Origin: Nitrospirae bacterium RBG_16_43_11
Lineage (GTDB): Bacteria; Nitrospirota; 9FT-COMBO-42-15; HDB-SIOI813
Length of the DNA stretch: 13,911 nucleotides
Direction of reading: 5' to 3'
NCBI GenBank assembly: GCA_001805165.1
Contig: MHEI01000067.1
Coordinates: forward strand, 6,127 to 20,037
In this document: positions 1-5,733 of the stretch, piece after piece
Numbering within the stretch: the stretch's first letter is position 1
Layout of the letters: each line of letters opens with the position of its first letter
Translations under genes and position numbers: made by a program
Notes under the pieces: generated by a model
Told to the model about the DNA's origin: nothing
The model's database searches: none
The model's input: the letters and a program-made list of their open reading frames with translations, nothing else

Positions 1-886
1 CTTTTGTCTTATCCCCCTTAAGGAGGAAATCATAGAAGTCAAAGTTTGTAATTGTCACCCCGTTCCTCTTTACCTGTATATCCCGCATTGTCCCATTCTT
101 ACTTGGACCGCCTGCGGCAAATAGTGCGTTGATAAGAGTGGATAAAGAAGATACTGTATAGCTTCCTGGTTTTTGAGCTTTACCTACCACGAAGACCGTT
201 ATTGTCCTCAACCGTCCAAGACTTACATTTATCTTTACCTCTTCCGGTCTGTAGTTGCGGCTGAACGCCTTTTCTATTGTCTCTTTCACCTCCGAGAATG
301 TCAGTCCTGTCAAATACAACATACCTATCTGGTACACGCTGATCTTTCCATCATTGTCAATTTCAGCAGTATAGTCAGCGTTAATCTTGCCCCAAATGCT
401 TATCTTTACTTCATCGCCGGGACCAACGAGATAGTCAGGTGAGACAGGAAGGGTGTCCACAGGGGCGAAGGTGCTTGGGGGCTTTTCAAAGAGGTTATAA
501 CCGAACTGTTCGACCTCTGAAGATACAAAAAGGGGCGTTTTCCCCTGTATATATTCCTCAAACGGGGATAGGATTTTTTTAGGTATTTCTTCCGCTTTCC
601 CTTTTGTCTTTTTATCATCAATATCATCAATGGGTGACTTCTGGGGTGACTTCTGAGGCAGCAGTCCCTTAATCTTTTTTTGCTGCTCCGGCGTAAGCTG
701 ATCAGGCGCTAAAGGCATACCTGGAGGTAACGATGTTCCTGGTATTGCCTGTGTTCCCGATATATTAGGCATATTATATTGGTTTATTTCCTGGGCAGGA
801 GATATCGCGGGGAAAACGGTGATCAGCATTAACACTACACTGGATAGGAAAATAAGAATCTGTAATTTATATTTATTGATAATCAT
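1..886 (-). CDS. Polysaccharide export protein (Poly_export/SLBB, Wza-like), 5' part only
   Basis: Reading the minus strand from ATG at 886 gives 295 codons without a stop; the 3' end lies beyond the left edge. Residues 1-32 form a signal peptide (hydrophobic core, then SPAQE, probable cleavage after SPA). A Pro/Gln-rich linker follows to about residue 140. The hallmark DYLVGPGDEVKISIWG of the Poly_export domain comes next, then an SLBB-type segment (TVFVVGKAQKPGSYTV, ALFAAGGPS) ending in YDFLLKGDKTK. Family members form the outer-membrane or periplasmic channel for capsule or exopolysaccharide export. Unlike E. coli Wza there is no lipobox cysteine after the signal sequence, so a non-lipidated periplasmic or OM protein is expected. 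No Shine-Dalgarno sequence is visible before the start. The start is chosen because it gives a complete signal peptide. Other export genes (Wzc-like, glycosyltransferases) would be expected further left. Confidence 0.9.
   Translation of the reverse strand, partial: MIINKYKLQILIFLSSVVLMLITVFPAISPAQEINQYNMPNISGTQAIPGTSLPPGMPLAPDQLTPEQQKKIKGLLPQKSPQKSPIDDIDDKKTKGKAEEIPKKILSPFEEYIQGKTPLFVSSEVEQFGYNLFEKPPSTFAPVDTLPVSPDYLVGPGDEVKISIWGKINADYTAEIDNDGKISVYQIGMLYLTGLTFSEVKETIEKAFSRNYRPEEVKINVSLGRLRTITVFVVGKAQKPGSYTVSSLSTLINALFAAGGPSKNGTMRDIQVKRNGVTITNFDFYDFLLKGDKTK
614..655. repeat. Two contiguous micro tandem duplications in the export gene
   Basis: ATCATCAAT occurs twice head-to-tail at 614-631, followed directly by GGGTGACTTCTG twice at 632-655. 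Both copies are perfect and both units are multiples of three. On the minus strand they encode the repeated linker peptides IDDIDD and QKSPQKSP, so copy-number change would keep the reading frame. Confidence 0.9.
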
Positions 887-974
887 TAACGTTGAAGTAA
901 ATATACAAATATGCAAAAATGATGAAGTGTCTAAGATGCAGAGTCTATTATTTATTATTGAAAAGCAATTAGGC

Positions 975-1003
975 ATTATAGTGAAAGGCTAACAGCTTGT
1001 CAA
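975..1003 (-). promoter_or_regulatory. Perfect-consensus sigma70 promoter for the polysaccharide export gene
   Basis: On the minus strand, TTGACA (1003-998) and TATAAT (980-975) are separated by exactly 17 nt. Both hexamers match the consensus in full. The expected transcription start near 968 leaves a leader of about 80 nt before the ATG at 886. Hexamers and spacing are read directly; activity is inferred. Confidence 0.8.
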
Positions 1004-1027
1004 GTTTAAGAGGGCAATTTTTCTGAT
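997..1027 (+). promoter_or_regulatory. Possible weak promoter of the tRNA gene
   Basis: TTGTCA (997-1002, 5 of 6 matches) and TCTGAT (1022-1027, 4 of 6) lie 19 nt apart, just before the tRNA at 1035. Spacing and -10 are suboptimal, so this is tentative. The -35 almost coincides with the opposite-strand TTGACA at 1003-998, so the two promoters would compete. Confidence 0.3.
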
Positions 1028-1034
1028 GTAAGAA

Positions 1035-1111
1035 GCGCCTGTAGCTCAGATGGATAGAGCGTCGGACTTCGAATCCGCAGGTCGCAGGTTCGACCCCTGC
1101 CAGGCGCACCA
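1035..1111 (+). tRNA. tRNA-Arg, anticodon TCG
   Basis: The 77-nt sequence folds as a standard cloverleaf. The acceptor is GCGCCTG/CAGGCGC with seven pairs, the D stem GCTC/GAGC, the T stem GCAGG/CCTGC with loop TTCGACC, and the 3' CCA is encoded. The anticodon loop CTTCGAA places TCG at 1069-1071, an Arg anticodon for CGN codons. The top pair of the anticodon stem (27-43) is a T-C mismatch; the other four pairs are normal. No integrase or duplicated 3' end suggests use as an attachment site. No GC hairpin plus T-run terminator follows in the 51 nt before the next gene. Confidence 0.96.
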
Positions 1112-1120
1112 ATTTACCCC

Positions 1121-1150
1121 TTTCCATCCTACCTGTATTTTTGCTATAAT
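1121..1150 (+). promoter_or_regulatory. Extended -10 promoter of the TPR gene and operon
   Basis: TGC-TATAAT (1142-1150) is an extended -10 with a perfect hexamer. A weak -35 (TTTCCA, 1121-1126) lies 18 nt upstream. The expected start point near 1157 is only about 6 nt before the ATG at 1163, implying a leaderless or near-leaderless mRNA. It would head the gene series that runs to about 10913. Confidence 0.65.
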
Positions 1151-1162
1151 AGTTTCCTTAAC

Positions 1163-2848
1163 ATGGATAACTCCATAAACAAGCAATTAAAATTAATAGA
1201 GACCGCTATAGACAGGGGGGAGTATAAAAGGGCCTCCTTGTATCTAAACAAGATCGCTTCAGCAAATTTAGGAAAAAAAGAGTTACACGCAGAATTAGCT
1301 CTGCTATATGGGAAGATAGCTGATTCACAAAGTGAATATCCTGCGGCTATCGAATTCTATAAGCATGCCCTTCAGGATGCCATAGCTGTCAACTATCATA
1401 ACGGACATGGGAAGTCATTACGGCGGATAGGGGCCATTCATTCCAAAAAAGGTAAATATACAGATGCCATAAAGTGCTTTGAAGAGGCGCTTTCGATATT
1501 TAAAAAGAGCGGTGATAAAACTGAGGAGGGTGGCGTATACAATAACATCGGTACGATAAAGGCAATTCAGGGCAGGGCAGAAGATGCGAATGACTATTTT
1601 AAAAAGGCATTACAAATCCACAAGGCGCTGGGCAAAACACTTGAAATCGGACATGACTACAGCAGTTTCGGCATTCTCTATAAGTTTCAGGGAAACTACA
1701 AAAAGGCCATGAGCTACTATGAGAAGGCATTGGAGATATACAGAAAAGAAGTATACAGGCTCGGTGAGGGGAATATTTATGCAAATATCGGGAATGTGCT
1801 GAGCAAGGGGGGGGATTATACAAGCGCCCTCGAACATCATAAACGTGCCCTCGTAATTCACCGCCGGCTGCAGAACAGTATATGGGAAGGGAATGACTAT
1901 ACTAATATCGGGAATATCTACAACATTCAGGGTGACCATAAAAATGCCGTGAGTTACTATGAGAAGGCCCTGCGGATTCACGCCCGCTTGGGTCATAAGC
2001 TGGGGGAGGCAAATGATCACGCTAACCTCGGAACTATCTACGCCGATATGGGACGGTACGATAAGGCATTAAGCTTCTACAAAAAGGCATTAGGCATACA
2101 TAAGATACTAAGCAACCGTCTCGGTGAAGGAAGCGACTACTCCAACATTGCAAATATATACAGCCATAAAGGTATGTATTCGAGGGCGCTCGAATATTAC
2201 AATAAGGCGCTCAGGATTCATGAGGAACTCAACAACCTTGTGGGCGTCGGGGGCGTATATACAAATATCGGAAATACCTACTGTCATCAGGGAGATTATG
2301 AAAAGGAGCTTGAGTTTCATCACAAGGCCCGCCGAATCCATCAGAATATGGGAAACAAGCTCGGAGTAGGAAACGTTTATGCCAATATTGGGAATATTTA
2401 CAGCAGCAAAGGGGATTTTGACTCTGCCCTTAAGCATCAGGAGATGGCCCTTGATATCTTCAAAGAAATAGGGAATAAGACCGGCGAGCAGGGGGCGCTT
2501 GCCAATATCCAGGTGAGCCTTGGTAACATTTACAGCAGCCAGGGTGAGTATGACAAGGCGCTTGAGTTTCTTTTCAAGTCAATGAATATATACAAACGTA
2601 TGGACAATAAACTTGGAATAGGGAATGCTTATGCGCAGATAGGGTCAGTCTACAATAGTCAGGGTGATTATAAACGGGGGTTGCAGTTTCTCACGAATGC
2701 CCTTAATATACATATGAAACTTGGTAACAGGATATCTATGGAACTGGACTATCTCGGCATAGGAAATATTTATATAAAGTGCGGAGAATATAACAAGGCC
2801 CTGCAGTTCAACAAAAAGGCACTCAGACTCCATAAACCAAAAAAGTAA
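1163..2848 (+). CDS. Tetratricopeptide-repeat protein with about 13 TPRs
   Basis: This 561-residue protein is almost wholly a tandem array of about 13 TPR-like repeats with a period near 40 residues (120 bp in the DNA). The pattern is roughly G-x-x-Y-x-NIGNIY-xx-QGDY-xx-AL-x-x-x-x-KAL-x-IH-xx-LGNKLGE. The long spacing resembles kinesin-light-chain/LGN-type TPRs. Such arrays form a superhelical protein-binding scaffold; no catalytic or DNA-binding domain is visible. There is no signal peptide or membrane segment, so it is probably cytoplasmic. One repeat (near residue 445) carries four extra residues (ANIQVSLGNIY). The start is the only plausible in-frame Met and follows a TATAAT by 12 nt, with no Shine-Dalgarno. 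Its TAA abuts the ATG of the DHH gene, implying translational coupling. Binding partner unknown. Confidence 0.93.
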   Translation: MDNSINKQLKLIETAIDRGEYKRASLYLNKIASANLGKKELHAELALLYGKIADSQSEYPAAIEFYKHALQDAIAVNYHNGHGKSLRRIGAIHSKKGKYTDAIKCFEEALSIFKKSGDKTEEGGVYNNIGTIKAIQGRAEDANDYFKKALQIHKALGKTLEIGHDYSSFGILYKFQGNYKKAMSYYEKALEIYRKEVYRLGEGNIYANIGNVLSKGGDYTSALEHHKRALVIHRRLQNSIWEGNDYTNIGNIYNIQGDHKNAVSYYEKALRIHARLGHKLGEANDHANLGTIYADMGRYDKALSFYKKALGIHKILSNRLGEGSDYSNIANIYSHKGMYSRALEYYNKALRIHEELNNLVGVGGVYTNIGNTYCHQGDYEKELEFHHKARRIHQNMGNKLGVGNVYANIGNIYSSKGDFDSALKHQEMALDIFKEIGNKTGEQGALANIQVSLGNIYSSQGEYDKALEFLFKSMNIYKRMDNKLGIGNAYAQIGSVYNSQGDYKRGLQFLTNALNIHMKLGNRISMELDYLGIGNIYIKCGEYNKALQFNKKALRLHKPKK

Positions 2849-4267
2849 ATGGATTATATTATCCTCTGTCAGGACGAGCTCCCGTATTTTTTATTGCTTC
2901 TTAAGACCCTTTCTTCCAAAAGGGATACGATACATTTTATTGTAGATAATCAAGCGATTTATGAAAGACTCCTCAGCCAGGGGGTCTCGGCGCAGTTATC
3001 ATCATTTACTGTTGACCGGGACAAGTTTTTCAAAAACCTGCAATTAAAGCCGGATAGCTGCTTCATTGTATCCGTAAAGAATCAAGCTCTTTTATCAACT
3101 ATTTTAAAGTTAGTAGCCCGGTATCATCCGTATCAGCCGACTCTTGTAATCGAAGAAAATGATCTTGCCTTACCGGAACAGCTCAGTGCCAAGATTGTAA
3201 GACCATCTTCGATATTTACTGACCTTTGTCTCCCCAGGATAGAACAGGCGTTTACCAAGAGACATGTCCAGCAGATAAGAGAGCTGTTTACAGATAAAGA
3301 CAAGATACTTCTGCTTATACAGTCAGACCCGGACCCTGATGCAATAGCAAGCGCACTCGCCTTTCGACATCTTATAGGACGGAACAGGTCAACAGCGCAT
3401 ATTGCCTCCTTCGGCGAGGTAACACGTCCGGAGAATCTCGCAATGCTGAGGCTGCTGGACATACAGGTAGAGAAAATAACCCCTGAGGTGATACGTAAAT
3501 ATGACGGGCTCTGTATGCTGGATGTTCAGCCTCCTCATCTCTTTACAAATCTTACTCAGGGAATAAACATGATAGATGTAGTCATAGACCACCATCCTGA
3601 AAAACCAGGTTATCAGGCAAAGATAAAAGACATCAAGGCTACCTATGGAGCAACTTCCACGATTCTTACTGAATATTTAAGGGCTGTTGACTTTAATATC
3701 TCTCAGCGCCTTGCAACTGCCCTGCTTTACGGCATCAAGAGTGACACCCTTTTACTTGGAAGGGGTGTAGACCCTGCTGATATCGAGGCATTCTCTTATC
3801 TGTATCCCCTGGCTAACACAAATATTCTGAGGAGAATAGAGCGTCCGGAAGTACACCCTGAAGATATAGACTCCTTCAGCAATGCGCTCAAAAAAAGAAA
3901 GATCATAAAAAACATATTGTTCTCTCATCTGGGCAGGGTAAGGCGTGAGGATGTAATACCCCACTTTGCTGATTTCTCTTTACAAATAGAAGGGGTGGAG
4001 TGGTCAGTTGTCTCTGGAATATTCAGGGGGAATCTGATAATATCTGTCCGTAACGTAGGATATGTCAGGAGTGCCGGTGTCATTATGAAGAATGCCTTCG
4101 GTCAGCTTGGCAGCGCCGGAGGGCATAGTCATATGGCAAAGGCTGTAATTCCATTAAATAACTTTTATAAACGATTTGGTGACAGACGTGAATCAACCAT
4201 AAGGGACCGGATAGTGGATATATTCCTTGCCGGATTTGAAGAGACAACCAAAGAACAGGAGGATTAA
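2849..4267 (+). CDS. DHH/DHHA1 phosphoesterase (NrnA/GdpP-like) with Rossmann-like N-terminus
   Basis: This 472-residue protein has DHH superfamily motifs: PDPDAIASALA (161-171), the motif II Asp in CMLDVQ (D225), DHH at 247-249, YGATSTILTEYL near 266-277 and the motif IV Asp in YGIKSDT (D299). The DHHA1 domain ends with GSAGGHSHMAKA (421-432). Relatives are Mn-dependent phosphodiesterases acting on nano-RNA, pAp or cyclic di-nucleotides. Residues 1-125 look like a TrkA-N-type alpha/beta domain (YIILC, IHFIVDN, CFIVSVK strands) that lacks the GxGxxG loop, so it may sense a ligand or be structural. The His usual three residues before motif I PD is Gln158. The start directly abuts the upstream TAA. 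The exact substrate cannot be read from the sequence. Confidence 0.88.
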   Translation: MDYIILCQDELPYFLLLLKTLSSKRDTIHFIVDNQAIYERLLSQGVSAQLSSFTVDRDKFFKNLQLKPDSCFIVSVKNQALLSTILKLVARYHPYQPTLVIEENDLALPEQLSAKIVRPSSIFTDLCLPRIEQAFTKRHVQQIRELFTDKDKILLLIQSDPDPDAIASALAFRHLIGRNRSTAHIASFGEVTRPENLAMLRLLDIQVEKITPEVIRKYDGLCMLDVQPPHLFTNLTQGINMIDVVIDHHPEKPGYQAKIKDIKATYGATSTILTEYLRAVDFNISQRLATALLYGIKSDTLLLGRGVDPADIEAFSYLYPLANTNILRRIERPEVHPEDIDSFSNALKKRKIIKNILFSHLGRVRREDVIPHFADFSLQIEGVEWSVVSGIFRGNLIISVRNVGYVRSAGVIMKNAFGQLGSAGGHSHMAKAVIPLNNFYKRFGDRRESTIRDRIVDIFLAGFEETTKEQED

Positions 4268-4270
4268 GTT

Positions 4271-4624
4271 ATGATCTATAACGTATTCTACAAAAAAATG
4301 GAGCCTATGCCACAGGTGGAGGCACAACTTGAAAAAAAGGTCAGCAAGCTGGAAGAACTCCTTCCGACATTTGATGATGATACAATAAGCCTTGAAGTTA
4401 CATTTGAAAAACATGCACGGCGGGAGGAATATTATGTGTCGCTGACCCTTGCCCTTCCCAAAAAAAAGCTGCGGGCAAAAGATAATGGGTTTGACCCATT
4501 TAATGCAATGAATCTTGCATTTGAAGAGCTGCTTAGGGAAGTAATAAAGTTTAAGGATATGATGAAGAAGGAGCATACTTACAAGGAACGGCGGGCTGAA
4601 AAAAAGCCGATGAAGCAGGAATAA
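4271..4624 (+). CDS. hpf: Ribosome hibernation-promoting factor, short form (HPF/RaiA family)
   Basis: The 117 residues match the Ribosomal_S30AE fold: an N-terminal strand, a helix with LEKKVSKLEELLP, the strand pair ISLEVTFEKHARREEYYVSLTL, then the helix NAMNLAFEELLREVIKFKDMMKK. A Lys/Arg-rich tail (99-117) follows. Such proteins bind the 30S decoding region and silence ribosomes in stasis. The length indicates the short type without the C-terminal dimerisation domain of long HPF. An AGGAGG lies at 4257-4262 inside the end of the upstream gene, 8 nt before the ATG. The gene contains four A7-A8 tracts (4292-4298, 4332-4338, 4460-4467, 4599-4605), all in Lys codons. It lies between a nucleotide phosphoesterase and gmhA rather than beside rpoN, where it often sits in proteobacteria. 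Confidence 0.88.
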   Translation: MIYNVFYKKMEPMPQVEAQLEKKVSKLEELLPTFDDDTISLEVTFEKHARREEYYVSLTLALPKKKLRAKDNGFDPFNAMNLAFEELLREVIKFKDMMKKEHTYKERRAEKKPMKQE

Positions 4625-4639
4625 AGTAAGCGATGAGCA

Positions 4640-5236
4640 ATGAGTGAGAAAGTAAAAGAAGAAAAGAAGATTAAAGACCTCTTCACGGACAGCATCAGGA
4701 CAAAGGAGCTGTTTATCTCGCAGTATGCATCCTTAATCAGAGAGGTCTCTGAACTAATTGTCTCATCCTTCAGGAATGGAAATAAGCTCTTATTGATGGG
4801 TAATGGGGGGAGCTCGAGCGACGCCTCACATATAGCCGGTGAGTTTGTAAACCGGTTTCAGAAGGACCGGCCGCCGCTTCCTGCAATTGCACTAAATACT
4901 GACATGGCGGTAATTACCAGTATCGGTAATGATTACGGCTTTAACCTTATCTTCAGCCGTCAGGTAGAGACTCTTGCAAAAGAAGGGGATATTGTTATAG
5001 CGATCAGCACGAGCGGCAACTCCCCTAATGTGATAGCGGCTGTAGAAACAGCAAGGAAGATGGGGATTACCACCATTGGTTTAACCGGTGGAAATGGCGG
5101 CAGCCTTGCCACTCTTGTGGACTACGCCTTTGTCGTCCCCTCGAAAGCCACTCCGAGGATCCAGGAGGTCCATATTACCCTGGGTCATGTTATCTGCCAG
5201 GTTGTGGAAGATGCATTGTTTGGAGAAATTGTGTAG
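4640..5236 (+). CDS. gmhA: Sedoheptulose 7-phosphate isomerase (SIS domain)
   Basis: The 198 residues match GmhA along the whole length. The SIS-domain phosphate loop GNGGSSSDASH is at 54-64, the probable catalytic Glu is E68 (AGEF), NDYGFN is at 97-102, STSGNS at 123-128, and the C-terminal RIQEVHITLGH includes the probable catalytic His183. GmhA converts sedoheptulose 7-phosphate to D-glycero-D-manno-heptose 7-phosphate, the first step to ADP-heptose for LPS core. The DnaA-regulator paralogue DiaA has a similar fold, and proximity to dnaA makes that worth noting, but the conserved E/H pair and the adjacent rfaE2 favour GmhA. The Shine-Dalgarno sequence is weak. Another ATG at 4633 opens a 4-codon ORF overlapping the start. 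The gap to rfaE2 is 3 nt. Confidence 0.9.
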   Translation: MSEKVKEEKKIKDLFTDSIRTKELFISQYASLIREVSELIVSSFRNGNKLLLMGNGGSSSDASHIAGEFVNRFQKDRPPLPAIALNTDMAVITSIGNDYGFNLIFSRQVETLAKEGDIVIAISTSGNSPNVIAAVETARKMGITTIGLTGGNGGSLATLVDYAFVVPSKATPRIQEVHITLGHVICQVVEDALFGEIV

Positions 5237-5239
5237 ATA

Positions 5240-5728
5240 ATGATTCTTGATATATTAGAGTTATCCTCAATAGTTAACACGTTAAAACAAGATGGAAAAC
5301 GCATTGTCTTTACAAATGGGTGTTTCGATATCATTCATGTTGGTCATGTCCGGTATCTCAAGGAGGCCCGTGAACTTGGGGATGTGCTGGTTGTGGGGCT
5401 TAATAGCGATATCTCCGTAAGGACAATAAAGGGGAACAACCGTCCTATTGTCCCGCAGGGAGAACGTGCAGAAGTACTGTCATCTCTTAAGTATGTGGAT
5501 TACGTTGTTATCTTCGGTGAACCCGATCCGTATAACACTATAGCAGCAATAAAACCTGATGTCCTCGTTAAGGGGGGTGACTGGGGTATTGATAAAATCA
5601 TAGGTAGAGATATCGTTGAATCCTACGGCGGTAAGGTCTGTACCATACCATTTATTGAAGGAGCTTCATCATCCGGAATTATTGAGGATATACTTACGAA
5701 ATACAGCCCCGACCCCTTGAACCCTTAA
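5240..5728 (+). CDS. rfaE2: D-glycero-beta-D-manno-heptose 1-phosphate adenylyltransferase
   Basis: The 162 residues form a single nucleotidyltransferase domain: TNGCFDIIHVGH (25-36, HxGH at 33-36), GLNSDISVRTIKG with RPI to residue 70, VKGGDW (110-115) and the C-terminal GASSSGIIEDIL. This is the C-terminal half of E. coli HldE as a stand-alone protein. It adenylylates heptose 1-phosphate to ADP-heptose. The kinase half (rfaE1/hldA), the phosphatase gmhB and the epimerase are not in this window. It follows gmhA by 3 nt, so the two are likely co-translated. The nearest Shine-Dalgarno-like GGAG lies about 14 nt upstream. Other cytidylyltransferases share the HxGH motif, but the KGGDW and gmhA context support this call. 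Confidence 0.92.
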   Translation: MILDILELSSIVNTLKQDGKRIVFTNGCFDIIHVGHVRYLKEARELGDVLVVGLNSDISVRTIKGNNRPIVPQGERAEVLSSLKYVDYVVIFGEPDPYNTIAAIKPDVLVKGGDWGIDKIIGRDIVESYGGKVCTIPFIEGASSSGIIEDILTKYSPDPLNP

Positions 5729-5733
5729 GTTTT

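Noticed and set aside
173..442. Plus-strand ORF of 89 codons
   Set aside because: It is antisense to the clearly conserved export protein on the minus strand and has no recognisable protein features or ribosome site.
1035..1111. tRNA as attachment site of an integrated element
   Set aside because: No integrase gene and no duplicated tRNA 3' end were seen in the window; flanking genes look chromosomal.
1163..2848. CRISPR array or non-coding repeats suggested by 120-bp periodicity
   Set aside because: The period is 40 codons, one reading frame is fully open, and the translation shows TPR motifs.
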